Part shown: one piece after another, positions 19,016 through 27,844 of the stretch | Position numbering within the stretch: the first letter of the stretch is position 1 | Layout: each line of letters begins with the position of its first letter | Source: Myxococcales bacterium | GTDB taxonomy: Bacteria; Myxococcota; Polyangia; Nannocystales; Nannocystaceae | Direction: 5' to 3' | Length of the DNA: 64,000 nucleotides | Assembly (NCBI GenBank): GCA_016793465.1 | Contig: JAEUJW010000075.1 | Span: 62,001-126,000 of the forward strand | Made by a program: the position numbers and the translations under genes | Notes under the pieces: generated by a model | What the model saw: the letters and a program-made list of their open reading frames with translations, nothing else | Told to the model about the DNA's origin: nothing | Databases searched by the model: none

Positions 19016-19891
19016 ATGGCCGACGCCGATCAGCCCTCCACCAACGACGAGATCGAGGCGCTCCGCAGCCGCGTCGCCGACCTCGAGCGGCGCCTCGCCG
19101 CCGCCGAGCGCGAGCGCGACGTGTTCCGCCACGTCGTCCACCACGCGCCGGCCTTCATCTCGCGGCTGACCCCCGACGGCCGGGTGATCTACGCCAACGC
19201 CAAGTGCCAGCAGCTGACCGGCCGCACCGGCGACGAGATCGTCGGCATCAACCTGCTCCCCGTGCTCTACCCCGGCGACCTGTGGCAGGGCGTCGAGCAG
19301 TACTTCCGCGTCGCCGCGGCCGGCGGCGACGTCCGCGACTACGAGCTCGACATCCAGACCGCCACCGGCGAGCGCCGCAGCATGGCCTGGAACTCCTACA
19401 ACGGCTTCGCCGCCGACGGCAGCCTGCAGGAGGTCGTGTCGTTCGGCGTCGACGTGACCGAGCGCAAGCGCGGCGAGGCCGAGCGCAAGCGCCTGCAGGA
19501 CGAGGTCATCGCCGTCCAGGCCGCCACCCTCGCCGAGCTGTCGACCCCGCTGATCCCCATCAGCGAGAACATCGTCGCCATGCCGCTGATCGGCGCCATC
19601 GACGGTGCCCGCGCCCAGAAGATCATGGAGACCCTGCTCGCCGGCATCCGCGAGAGCCGGGCCCGCACCGCCATCCTCGACATCACCGGCGTCGCCGTCG
19701 TCGACACCCAGGTCGCCGACGCCCTGCTGCGGGCCGCCCGCGCCGTCCGCCTGCTCGGCACCGACGTCGTGCTCACCGGCATCCGCCCCGACGTCGCCCA
19801 GACGCTGGTCAGCCTCGGCACCGACTTCGGCGGCATCGTCACCCGCGGCACCCTGCAGTCCGGCATCGCGTTCGCCATGCAGCGCGGCTGA
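19016..19891 (+). CDS. PAS-STAS sensor protein, RsbR-like (stressosome type)
   Basis: A 291-residue protein with an N-terminal coiled coil (residues 10-35), a PAS domain (about 38-150; FISRLTPDGRVIYANAKCQQLTG, ending in VTERKR) and a C-terminal STAS domain (about 165-285). The STAS part starts LAELSTPLIPISENIVAMPLIG and includes AILDITGVAVVDT (T231) and GIRPDVAQT (T263), Thr positions that correspond to the phosphorylated region of RsbR proteins as I recall it. RsbR-type proteins form stressosomes that sense stress and bind the RsbT kinase; no rsbS or rsbT is adjacent. A paralogue lies at 54174-55115. Confidence 0.88.
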   Translation: MADADQPSTNDEIEALRSRVADLERRLAAAERERDVFRHVVHHAPAFISRLTPDGRVIYANAKCQQLTGRTGDEIVGINLLPVLYPGDLWQGVEQYFRVAAAGGDVRDYELDIQTATGERRSMAWNSYNGFAADGSLQEVVSFGVDVTERKRGEAERKRLQDEVIAVQAATLAELSTPLIPISENIVAMPLIGAIDGARAQKIMETLLAGIRESRARTAILDITGVAVVDTQVADALLRAARAVRLLGTDVVLTGIRPDVAQTLVSLGTDFGGIVTRGTLQSGIAFAMQRG

Positions 19892-20219
19892 TCGCCGCCG
19901 TCCGCGGCCCCGATACATTGTACGTACTCTGATTCGGGCCCCCCGGGCTTTGTACTCACTTTGCCGCGTCCGCGGGCGCCGGCGCCGCCACGCAGCACCT
20001 GCGTTGACGCGGCGTCACGCCGCGCAGTGCCGACATAACCCGGGCCGCCCATTCGGCGCACTACACCCACACGTCGGCCAACTACGTAGATATGCCGCGA
20101 CGATTTTTAATGTGCTTAATTCTCGACGATATGTATTTTAAAAGCCACACGAGGGATCCACCCCCGCGACGTCCGTCGCCGGAGTGGTGGATTCGGTATG
20201 CACAAAGGAGGATCCGCGT
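19892..20219. other. Gene-free stretch upstream of the carboxylate reductase
   Basis: About 330 bp with no credible gene. The right half is unusually A/T-rich for this genome (around 20095-20145, including a TATTTTAAAAG stretch), probably the promoter region of the A-T-R enzyme. Confidence 0.4.
20204..20211 (+). promoter_or_regulatory. Strong ribosome binding site deciding the start at 20220
   Basis: AAAGGAGG, a nearly full anti-16S match, ends 8 nt before ATG 20220. It rules out the longer reading that would begin at 20184, upstream of this site. It is the best Shine-Dalgarno sequence in the window. Confidence 0.75.
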
Positions 20220-23200
20220 ATGCCAGGCCAGGCCCCCCGTAGCGACGAATCCCCCTCGCCCCAGCTCGAGGCCGTCGGCCTCTACGAGCGCTTCGCCCGC
20301 CAGGTCCGGGCCCGCCCCGACGCCCTGGCCATCGACGCCGGCGACGTGTGCATCACCTACGCCGAGCTCGACCGCCGCGCCGCCCGCATGGCCCAGGCCC
20401 TGCGCGCCCGCGGCGTCGGCGACGAGACCCCGGTCGGCGTGTTCATGGGCCCGCGCGTCGAGCAGATCGTCGCCCAGGTCGCGATCTGCCGCGTCGGCGC
20501 CACCTACGTGCCGCTCGACCCGGAGTACCCGCGCGAGCGCCTCGAGTTCATGCTCGCCGACGCCGCGATCTCGGTGATCGTCGGCGACGCGCACACCCGC
20601 GGCCTCTCGAGCGGCGCCGCCGTGACCCTGTGCGTCGACGCCGACGCGCCCGAGCTCGCCGCCACCGGCCCCGCCCCCGCGCTGGCCGCCGCCGCCGGCC
20701 CCGACCACCGCACCCACATCCTCTACACCTCGGGCTCGACCGGCCGCCCCAAGGGCATCGAGCTGCTGGCCCGCGGCGTCGCCCGCCTCGTCGTCGACAC
20801 CGACTACATCCGCTTCGCCCCCGGCGACCGCGTGGCCCAGATCGCCAACTTCAGCTTCGACGCCGCGACCTTCGAGGTCTGGGGCGCGCTGCTGAACGGG
20901 GCCACGCTGGTGCCGATCCCGCGGCACAGCGCCCTCGACCCGCCGGCCCTGCGCGAGGCCCTGCGCCGGCGCCGGATCGACGTGCTGCTGCTGACCACCG
21001 CGCTGTTCAACCTCGTCGCCGGCGCCTGCCCCGACGCCTTCGCCGAGGTCCGCGACCTCCTGATCGGCGGCGAGAAGGCCAACCTCCAGGCCGTGCGCGC
21101 CGTGCTCACCACCGCCCCCCCGCGCCGTCTGATCAACGCCTACGGCCCGACCGAGGCCACCGTGATCGCGACCACCTGCGACCTCGGCCCCGCCCACCTC
21201 GCCGAGGGCGTCATCCCGATCGGCCGCCCGATCGCCAGCACCCGCGTGTTCGTGCTCGACGACCAGCGCCGCCCGGTCGCCGTCGGCGAGCCCGGCGAGC
21301 TGCACATCGCCGGCGACGGCCTCGCCCGCGGCTACCTGCGCCGGCCCACCCTCAACGCCGAGAAGTTCATCCACGCCGCCGACCTCGTGCCCGGCCGCGA
21401 GCTCCGCCTCTACCGCACCGGCGACCTCGTGCGCTGGCGGCCCGACGGCGCGCTCGAGTTCCTCGGCCGCGCCGACTTCCAGGTCAAGATCCGCGGCGTG
21501 CGCGTCGAGATCGAGGAGGTCGAGGCCGCCCTCCTCGCCACCGAGCTGCTCGTCGACGCCGCCGTGACCGCCCAGCCCGGCCTCCACGACGACACCCAGC
21601 TCGTCGCCCACGTGGTCCCCCGCGGCCTCGACCTCCGCGTCGCCGAGCTCCAGGCCCGCCTGCAGTCCGCCCTCCCGCGGGCCATGATCCCCGCGCGGTT
21701 CGTGGTCGTCGCCGCCCTCCCGCTCAACGCCAACGGCAAGGTCGACCGCAAGGCCCTCAGCCTCGGTCAGGCCCAGTCCGGCGTGTTCAGCCTCGCGGCC
21801 GTGCGCGCCGCCCTCGACCCCCTGACCGCCGAGCTCGCCGCGCTGTGGGCCGACCTGCTCGGCGTCGACGTCGTGCGCCCCGACGACGACTTCTTCGCCC
21901 TCGGCGGCGACTCGCTGCTGGCCGCGCGCCTGGTCCTGCGCGTGCGCGACGCCTGGCAAGTCCCGCTGCCGATCCACGCGCTCTACACCTCGGGCAGCCT
22001 GCGCTCCTGCGCGGCGCTGCTGCGCGAGGCCCTCGGCGGCGAGCAGGCCCACCTGCCGAGCCCCGACGGCCCCGAGATCTGGCAGGCCGACGCCCGCCTG
22101 CCGGCCGACGTGCGCGCGCAGATCGACCGCGCCCTGATCTCGCCGGCGCCGCTGGCCGACTGGCGCACCGGCGACGCGTTCGTCACCGGCGCGACCGGCT
22201 TCCTCGGCGCCCACCTCATCGCCGACCTGCTGCTGCACACCTCCGCCCGCGTGCACTGCCTCGTGCGCGCCCGCGACACCGCCGACGGCGCCCACCGCCT
22301 GCTGTCCGCGCTGGCCCGCCGCGGCGTGTGGCACGACGGGTTCGCCGGCCGCCTGCACATCGTCGTCGGCGACCTCGAGCGCCGCCGCTTCGGCCTGGCG
22401 CCGGCCGAGTTCGACGCCCTCGCCGCCGCCGTCGACGTCGTGTTCCACTGCGGCGCCCACGTGAACTACGTCCAGCCCTACGCGGCCCACCGCGCCGCCA
22501 ACGTGGCCGGCACCGCCGAGGCGATCCGCTTCGCCGCCGCCGGCAAGATCAAGCCGCTGCACCACGTCTCGTCGATCGCCGTGTTCGGGCCGAGCGGGTT
22601 CTTCGGCGGCAAGCCGCGCGTGCACGAGGACGACGACATCGGCGAGCACCTGCAGTACCTCCCGTTCGACATCGGCTACAGCGCGAGCAAGTGGGTGTCC
22701 GAGCAGCTCGTGTGGGCCGCCATGCGCGCCGGCCTGCCCGCGGCCGTGCACCGCCCCGGCTTCATCATGGGCGACAGCCGCAGCGGCGCCGGCAACCCCG
22801 ACGACTTCATGGGTCGCTGCATCCGCGGGTCGATCCGCGTCGGCGCGTACCCGGTCCTGCCGCGCCAGCGCAAGGAGTTCGTGCCCGTCGACTGGGTCAG
22901 CCGCGCCATCGTCCACATCGCCGAGGACCCCCGCGAGCTCGGCCGCGCGTTCCACCTGGTCCCGCCCGACCCCCGCGACTCGATCGACCTCGAGGCGTTC
23001 TTCGGGACGATCGCCGACGCCGGCTATCCGCTGGCCCGCCGCTCCTACAACGACTGGGTCGAGCTGATCGTCGCCGACGCCGGCACCGGCGCCAGCCCGC
23101 TGTGCCCGCTGGTGCCCCTGCTGCTCGAGCAGGTCCACAGCGACCACCTGACCCGCTGGCAGCTCCACGAGGGCATGCCGATCTACGACGCCAGCAACAC

Positions 23201-23345
23201 CGCCCGCGCGCTCGCCGGCAGCGGGCTCGTGTTCCGCCCGCTCGACCGCGGCCTCATGCAGGTCTACCTGCGCCGCCTGGTCGCCGACGGCCTGCTGCCC
23301 CTGCCCCGCTCCGCCCCCGAGCCCGCGCGCCTGCAGGTCGGCTGA
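20220..23345 (+). CDS. NRPS-like carboxylate reductase (A-T-R)
   Basis: A 1041-residue single-module enzyme. The adenylation domain (about 20-520) has LYTSGSTGRPKG, FSFDAATFEVWG, NAYGPTEATV, YRTGDLVRW, GRADFQVKIRGVRVEIEE and the catalytic-lysine motif NANGKVDRK. The carrier domain has DDFFALGGDSLLA with phosphopantetheine Ser565. The C-terminal NAD(P)H thioester-reductase domain (about 650-1041) has VTGATGFLGAHL and the SDR catalytic pair Y820/K824 in YSASKWVSE. It should activate a carboxylic acid, load it and release it as an aldehyde or alcohol, as in Lys2 and related NRPS-like reductases. No condensation domain and no other biosynthetic genes adjoin it, so the product is unknown. A 4'-phosphopantetheinyl transferase must be encoded elsewhere. 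Confidence 0.92.
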   Translation: MPGQAPRSDESPSPQLEAVGLYERFARQVRARPDALAIDAGDVCITYAELDRRAARMAQALRARGVGDETPVGVFMGPRVEQIVAQVAICRVGATYVPLDPEYPRERLEFMLADAAISVIVGDAHTRGLSSGAAVTLCVDADAPELAATGPAPALAAAAGPDHRTHILYTSGSTGRPKGIELLARGVARLVVDTDYIRFAPGDRVAQIANFSFDAATFEVWGALLNGATLVPIPRHSALDPPALREALRRRRIDVLLLTTALFNLVAGACPDAFAEVRDLLIGGEKANLQAVRAVLTTAPPRRLINAYGPTEATVIATTCDLGPAHLAEGVIPIGRPIASTRVFVLDDQRRPVAVGEPGELHIAGDGLARGYLRRPTLNAEKFIHAADLVPGRELRLYRTGDLVRWRPDGALEFLGRADFQVKIRGVRVEIEEVEAALLATELLVDAAVTAQPGLHDDTQLVAHVVPRGLDLRVAELQARLQSALPRAMIPARFVVVAALPLNANGKVDRKALSLGQAQSGVFSLAAVRAALDPLTAELAALWADLLGVDVVRPDDDFFALGGDSLLAARLVLRVRDAWQVPLPIHALYTSGSLRSCAALLREALGGEQAHLPSPDGPEIWQADARLPADVRAQIDRALISPAPLADWRTGDAFVTGATGFLGAHLIADLLLHTSARVHCLVRARDTADGAHRLLSALARRGVWHDGFAGRLHIVVGDLERRRFGLAPAEFDALAAAVDVVFHCGAHVNYVQPYAAHRAANVAGTAEAIRFAAAGKIKPLHHVSSIAVFGPSGFFGGKPRVHEDDDIGEHLQYLPFDIGYSASKWVSEQLVWAAMRAGLPAAVHRPGFIMGDSRSGAGNPDDFMGRCIRGSIRVGAYPVLPRQRKEFVPVDWVSRAIVHIAEDPRELGRAFHLVPPDPRDSIDLEAFFGTIADAGYPLARRSYNDWVELIVADAGTGASPLCPLVPLLLEQVHSDHLTRWQLHEGMPIYDASNTARALAGSGLVFRPLDRGLMQVYLRRLVADGLLPLPRSAPEPARLQVG

Positions 23346-23359
23346 CCCGAGGGACAGGT
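23342..23359. repeat. 18-bp palindrome, copy 3 of 6
   Basis: Minus-strand reading ACCTGTCC-CTCG-GGTCAG. It overlaps the stop codon of the carboxylate reductase, much as copy 1 sits at the end of the trehalose gene. Confidence 0.5.
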
Positions 23360-23368
23360 AATAAGATA

Positions 23369-23385
23369 CTCAATTGAACATTGAG
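23369..23385. terminator. Small hairpin between convergent genes
   Basis: CTCAAT-TGAAC-ATTGAG, 6-bp stem and 5-nt loop, 24 bp after the carboxylate reductase stop, in an A/T-rich island between two convergent genes. The stem is weak and no T-run follows, so terminator function is only suggested by position. Confidence 0.3.
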
Positions 23386-23438
23386 ACCCTCGAACGACGC
23401 CGTGGCGCATTGGCCGGCGGCTCGCCGCGGCGTCCCGC

Positions 23439-24149
23439 TCAGCCCCCCGGGGCCTGCTTGTCCGGGACCACCAGATCGATCCCGAACAGCGCCCCGAGGT
23501 CGCCGGTCAGGGCCACCCTGTCGGGCGCCAGCGGGCGCAGCGTGAACGCGTCGTCGACCGCGGCCTCGGCCATGCCCCACAGCACCAGCAGGGCCGTCGA
23601 CTCGGCGTCGAGGCGGTCGGCGAACGCAAGCACCGCCGCGACCGCGTGCTTGCAGCCCCAGCCGTCGGGGCACGTGCAGGTCACCACCATCGTGCGCACC
23701 AGCGCGTCGAGCAGGATCAGGCCGTCGCTGGTCAGCGCGCCGGGGTGTCGCGCGTCGGCCGGCGTCAGCAGCAGCTCGCGCATCGACTCGCGCTCCCACC
23801 GCGACGGCGGGCGCACCACCAGCTGCACCGTGTAGACCCGCGAGCCCGCCACCTCGGCGACGATGCGCCCGGCCTCGACGCGCAGCGGGCCGACCGCGCC
23901 CTCGCCGAGCAGCTCGCGCCCGCGGGTGCGCCGCGCCGAGTCGGCGCCCCAGCCGACCACGCGGCTGCGCCAGATCGCTCCGAGGCTCTCCTGCTCCGGC
24001 TCGCCGCGGGCCAGCAGCTCCTCGAGCTCGGCGAGCTCGTCGGCGGCCTCGCCGAGCGGCCCGGGCCCGCCGTAGCCGCGGTCGCCGCGGTACGACGAGC
24101 GCTCTCGAGACGGAGATCTGCGGCGGTTCCAGGCCACGGTGTCGGTCAA
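23439..24149 (-). CDS. SWIM zinc-finger protein
   Basis: A 236-residue protein with a SWIM zinc finger: C158, C160, C166 and H168 in CTCPDGWGCKHAVAAVLAFADRL. SWIM domains bind nucleic acid or protein and often accompany SNF2-type helicases. The N-terminal 40 residues are basic and Arg/Ser-rich; the middle is helical. Its ATG overlaps the stop of the SNF2 gene by 4 nt (24146-24149), so the two proteins are made together and probably form one complex, a pairing seen in many bacteria. Confidence 0.85.
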   Translation of the reverse strand: MTDTVAWNRRRSPSRERSSYRGDRGYGGPGPLGEAADELAELEELLARGEPEQESLGAIWRSRVVGWGADSARRTRGRELLGEGAVGPLRVEAGRIVAEVAGSRVYTVQLVVRPPSRWERESMRELLLTPADARHPGALTSDGLILLDALVRTMVVTCTCPDGWGCKHAVAAVLAFADRLDAESTALLVLWGMAEAAVDDAFTLRPLAPDRVALTGDLGALFGIDLVVPDKQAPGG

Positions 24150-26764
24150 TCCTCGGTCAGCGCGGCGCGCAGGTCGAGCGACACTACCCGCAGCAGCTCA
24201 TCGGTGTCGAGCTCGGTCAGGCGCTGCGAGCCGTCGTCGGCCAGCACCTCGTCGGCGAGGCCCTGCTTGCCGACCAGCATGGCCTCGATGCGCTCCTCGA
24301 GCGTGCCGCGGCACACGAACTTGTGCACGAGCACGTTCTTGTGCTGGCCGATGCGATAGGCGCGGTCGGTCGCCTGGTTCTCGACCGCGGGGTTCCACCA
24401 GCGGTCGAAGTGGACCACGTGCTGGGCCGCGGTCAGGTTGAGCCCGGTGCCGCCGGCCTTCAGCGACAGCACCATGAACGGCGGCCCGTCGTCGGCCTGG
24501 AACCTGGCGACGATCTCCGCCCGCTTGCCGACCGGCGTCTGCCCGTGCAGCACCAGCCCCGGCGCGCCGAAGCAGCCCGCGAGCAGCTGCGCCAGCGGCC
24601 CGCAGATCTCGCGGAACTGGCTGAACACCAGCAGCCGCTCGCCGGCCTCCGCGATCGGCCGGCACAGCTCGAGCAACCTCTGGAACTTGCCGCTGTCGTC
24701 GGCCGCGTAGACCCCGTCGCCGGTCGCGTGCGACGGGTGGTTGCAGATCTGTTTGAACTTGGTGAGGTACGCGAGCACCACCCCGCGCCGCTTGATGCCC
24801 GCCGCGCCCGCGACCTCGCGGGCCAGCGCCTCGACCGCCTGCGCGTACAGGCCGGCCTGCACGCGCGTCAGCCCGCAGTACACCGGCACCTCGGTCTTGT
24901 CGGGCAGGTCGGCGATCAGCCGGCGGTCGGTCTTCACCCGCCGCAGCAGGTACGGCCGGATCAGCGAGCGCAGCGCCCCGAGCCCCGCCTCCGCGTCGCC
25001 GAGCCGCTTCCTGGCGAACGCCTTGAACTCGGACTGCTTGCCGAGCAGCCCGGGGCACGCGAAGTCCAGCAGGCTCCACAGGTCGGCGAGCGAGTTCTCG
25101 ACCGGCGTGCCGGTCAGCACCAGGCGGTGCCGCGACCTCAGGGCCTTGACCGCGCGGGTCTGCTTGGCCTCGGCGTTCTTGATCGCCTGCGCCTCGTCGA
25201 GCACCACCAGGCCCCACTGCTGGGCCTGCAGCCAGGCCTGGCGCAGCAGCGTGCCGTAGGTCGTGAGCACCACGTCGACGCCCGCGAGCGCCGGCGCTGC
25301 GTCGACGTCGCCGGCGCTGCGGTGGGCCGCGTGGACCTGCAGGTCGGGCGCGAAGCGGGCCAGCTCGGCCCGCCAGTTGCCGAGCAGCGACGCCGGCAGG
25401 ACCACCAGGTGCGGCCCCGGGGCGCCGTGCCGGCGCAGGAGCAGCAGCAGCGCGATCACCTGGATCGTCTTGCCGAGGCCCATGTCGTCCGCCAGGCACC
25501 CGCCGAGCCCGAGCCGCGACAGCAGCCACAGCCACGCCACGCCGTCGCGCTGGTACGGCCGCAGCGACCCGCGCAGCGCCTCGCCCGGGTCGGCCTCGCT
25601 GCCGCCGCGCGGGTCCTGCAGGTCGGCCAGCGTGCGCGCCAGCCACGGCCCCGGCCGCGCGACCGTCCACACCGCGCCCGGCGCCTCGACCGCCAGCGAC
25701 CCGCGCGGCAGGCCCGCGAGCACCCGCATGCCCTCCGCGAAGCCGACGCTGCCCCGCGCCGCCGCCTGCTCGACGTCGGCCCACTGCCGCCGCGCCAGCG
25801 CGTGCCCCGAGGCGTCGACCTGCAGCCAGCGGTCGCCCACGCGGTGCAGCCCCGCCGCCGCCTGCGTCAGCCGCTGCCACTCCTCGGCCGTCAGCTCGGT
25901 GTCCCCCAGGAAGTAGCGCAGGCGAAAGTCGAGCAGCGCCGCCAGCCCGAGCGACGTCGGCGCGACGGCGCCGACCTCGACCTGCACCTGCGGCCGCGCC
26001 GGCCCGGCCTCGGCCCACGCCGGCACCCGCACGCGCACCCCGGCGAGCTTCAGCGCGTGCACGCAGTCGAGCAGCGCGTGGGCCTCGTGGGCCGTCCACG
26101 CCACCGCGTGGAACAGCTCGTGCGAGGCCAGCAGCGCCCGCACCGTCGGCTCGCGCGCGCCGGCCCGCTCGACCGCCGCCAACAGCCGCGCGCGCCCCGC
26201 CCGGTCGAGCCCCGCCGCGACCGCGCCCAGCGGGGCGTGCTGCAGCCCGCCGTCGGGCCCGCGCCCGCACGCGACCGTGGCCATGAACGCGAACGGCCGC
26301 GCGAGATCTGTCCGTTCGGCCAGGTGAAACCACACCCGCCCGACCTCGGCGTCGACCCCGTGCCGCTGCAGGAACTCGCCGCGGCCCGCCCCGCCGGTCG
26401 CCGCCGCCGCGACCGCGTCCCACGCGACCCGCAGCCCGTAGGCCTGCACGCCGTGCAGCCCCGCGTCGGCGGCCGCGCTCGCCAGGCGCGCCAGCTCGGC
26501 CTCGTCGTGGCGGGCCCACTTGCCCGCGGCCGCCAGCTCGCGCAGCACCGTGCGCGCGAGCTCGCGGCCGAACGCCAGGTCCGGGGCCAGCGGCGCGTCG
26601 TGCTCGGCCAGCCGCAGCAGGCGCGCGCCGAGCTGCGGCTGCTCGCTGGCCGCCCGCCACGCCGTCGCGGCCTGACGATCCTCGCCGGCCGCCAGCGCGA
26701 CGATCAGCCCGTTCGCGCCGGCGATCACCGCGATCGGGGTCGACCTGTCGGGAGTTCCGTCCAC
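24146..26764 (-). CDS. SNF2-family DEAD/DEAH-box helicase
   Basis: An 872-residue SNF2/Rad54-type ATPase. The N-terminal 400 residues are Ala-rich with a bacterial SNF2-associated region. The motor has DDMGLGKTIQV (Walker A, K432), VLDEAQAIKN (DEAQ box), LVLTGTPVENSLADLWSLL (motif III), and in the second lobe VLSLKAGGTGLNLTAA, HFDRWWNPAVENQATDRAYRIGQ and the closing KFVCRGTLEERI. These enzymes translocate on double-stranded DNA and remodel protein-DNA complexes; the bacterial role may be in repair or transcription. GTG 26764 is preceded by TATACG. One copy of the 18-bp palindrome lies inside the gene at 26308. Confidence 0.93.
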   Translation of the reverse strand: MDGTPDRSTPIAVIAGANGLIVALAAGEDRQAATAWRAASEQPQLGARLLRLAEHDAPLAPDLAFGRELARTVLRELAAAGKWARHDEAELARLASAAADAGLHGVQAYGLRVAWDAVAAAATGGAGRGEFLQRHGVDAEVGRVWFHLAERTDLARPFAFMATVACGRGPDGGLQHAPLGAVAAGLDRAGRARLLAAVERAGAREPTVRALLASHELFHAVAWTAHEAHALLDCVHALKLAGVRVRVPAWAEAGPARPQVQVEVGAVAPTSLGLAALLDFRLRYFLGDTELTAEEWQRLTQAAAGLHRVGDRWLQVDASGHALARRQWADVEQAAARGSVGFAEGMRVLAGLPRGSLAVEAPGAVWTVARPGPWLARTLADLQDPRGGSEADPGEALRGSLRPYQRDGVAWLWLLSRLGLGGCLADDMGLGKTIQVIALLLLLRRHGAPGPHLVVLPASLLGNWRAELARFAPDLQVHAAHRSAGDVDAAPALAGVDVVLTTYGTLLRQAWLQAQQWGLVVLDEAQAIKNAEAKQTRAVKALRSRHRLVLTGTPVENSLADLWSLLDFACPGLLGKQSEFKAFARKRLGDAEAGLGALRSLIRPYLLRRVKTDRRLIADLPDKTEVPVYCGLTRVQAGLYAQAVEALAREVAGAAGIKRRGVVLAYLTKFKQICNHPSHATGDGVYAADDSGKFQRLLELCRPIAEAGERLLVFSQFREICGPLAQLLAGCFGAPGLVLHGQTPVGKRAEIVARFQADDGPPFMVLSLKAGGTGLNLTAAQHVVHFDRWWNPAVENQATDRAYRIGQHKNVLVHKFVCRGTLEERIEAMLVGKQGLADEVLADDGSQRLTELDTDELLRVVSLDLRAALTED
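26308..26325. repeat. 18-bp palindrome, copy 4 of 6 (within the SNF2 gene)
   Basis: Minus-strand reading ACCTGGCC-GAAC-GGACAG, one mismatch from the consensus. Its placement within coding sequence argues against a purely transcriptional-start role for the family. Confidence 0.45.
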
Positions 26765-26863
26765 CGCGGCGCGGCGTATAGCACACCGCCGAGCGCGGGG
26801 CGCACGCGCCCGCGCGCGTCGCCTCGGCCCCGCGGGCGGCGTGCGCCCCGCGAGGCGAACGGC

Positions 26864-26869
26864 TATCGT
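26864..26869 (+). promoter_or_regulatory. -10 hexamer for a leaderless membrane protein gene
   Basis: TATCGT followed by exactly 6 nt and ATG 26876. Confidence 0.5.
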
Positions 26870-26875
26870 GCCGCG

Positions 26876-27274
26876 ATGGCGCTCTACTCACCCACGCAGC
26901 CGCGGCCGAAGCGACACCCGCCGCTCGCGCTGTGGCCGACGCTGAAGCGCATCGCCATCGGCTGGGCCGGCGTCGGCGGCCTCGGCCTGGTCATGGCGCT
27001 CATGGACGGCGCCCTGCCCGACCGCGCGGCCTGCGGGCGCATCGCCCTGACCGCCCTTCTGTGCACCCTGCTGTACGGCCTCAGCCGGCGCTGGCGCCCC
27101 GACAACAAGCCGCTGCGGGCGCTCGCCGCCGCCGCGATCGGCCTCCCGCTCGGCGTGGCCGCGCTCGGGATCATCGTGCCGCACGAGCCGTGGCCGCCGT
27201 CCGTCGAGGTCGCCGCGGTGTTCGCCGCCATGTTCGCGTTCGGCATGGCGTGTTCGCTCCTCCGCTTCGATTGA
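26876..27274 (+). CDS. Small four-helix membrane protein
   Basis: A 132-residue protein with a basic Pro-rich start (YSPTQPRPKRHPPLALWP) and four predicted transmembrane segments at about residues 25-47, 52-70, 80-102 and 108-128. No family recognised. It is divergent from the SNF2 gene across 111 bp. The start at ATG 26876 is supported by the -10 hexamer spacing. Confidence 0.7.
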   Translation: MALYSPTQPRPKRHPPLALWPTLKRIAIGWAGVGGLGLVMALMDGALPDRAACGRIALTALLCTLLYGLSRRWRPDNKPLRALAAAAIGLPLGVAALGIIVPHEPWPPSVEVAAVFAAMFAFGMACSLLRFD

Positions 27275-27417
27275 CGCGGCGCGGCGGCTCGGACCGGCCC
27301 CGCCGAACGATTCCAACCTGCGCGCCGCGCAACGATCCGCGGCGACACACCGACGCCGTCGCAGTCTCTGCTCGCCGCCCGAGGATCCACGGGCCGGGCT
27401 CGCGACACAGTAGTGTC

Positions 27418-27807
27418 ATGGGTCACAGCATCGTCATGAAGCGGGACGGCGTCGGCTTCGATGCGACCGGCGGCTCGCTCCGCATCACCAGCCTCGCCTA
27501 CGACGCCGGGCCGGTGCACCTGTCGCGCGAGGACCTCGAGTTCCTCGGCTTCGCGGTGCTGCCGGGCGAGTCGCGGGGCTCGTCGAGCGCCGTCAAGCGC
27601 TGGCGCGAGGCGGCCCGGCAGGCCCGCGGCGAGCTCCCGCGGCGCCCCGCGCCGTGGGCCGGGCCGGGCCTCACCGCCGGCGACATGCGCCTCGTGCCCG
27701 TCGAGGAGGGGCTCGACGTGTTCGTGCTCGACTACCACGCGCCGCCGGCCACGCTGCACGCGGCCCAGCTCGCGCGGCTCGGCCTGTGCCTGCGCGGCGC
27801 CGACTGA
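27418..27807 (+). CDS. Hypothetical protein
   Basis: A 129-residue soluble protein, no recognised domain. It reads as a small beta-rich N-terminal half (GSLRITSLAYDAGPVHLS), a basic helix (SAVKRWREAARQARGELPRR) and a C-terminal strand-rich half. A TAGTGT hexamer lies just 1 nt before ATG 27418; if that is the -10 element, transcription would start near 27423 and the in-frame ATG at 27436 (MKRDGVGF) would be the true start. It converges on the DUF92 gene with 37 bp between stops. Confidence 0.55.
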   Translation: MGHSIVMKRDGVGFDATGGSLRITSLAYDAGPVHLSREDLEFLGFAVLPGESRGSSSAVKRWREAARQARGELPRRPAPWAGPGLTAGDMRLVPVEEGLDVFVLDYHAPPATLHAAQLARLGLCLRGAD

Positions 27808-27844
27808 GCGGGCCGGCCGCCCGGTCCGCGGCCGCGTCGAGCGC

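Noticed and set aside
20092..20577. Open frame starting in the A/T-rich region before the carboxylate reductase
   Set aside because: It runs into the reductase gene in another frame and loses sensible composition; the strong ribosome site serves the reductase at 20220.
20082..23168. 1028-codon open frame antisense to the A-T-R carboxylate reductase
   Set aside because: Gly/Ala/Val-rich shadow with no motifs; the sense strand encodes all adenylation, carrier and reductase motifs.
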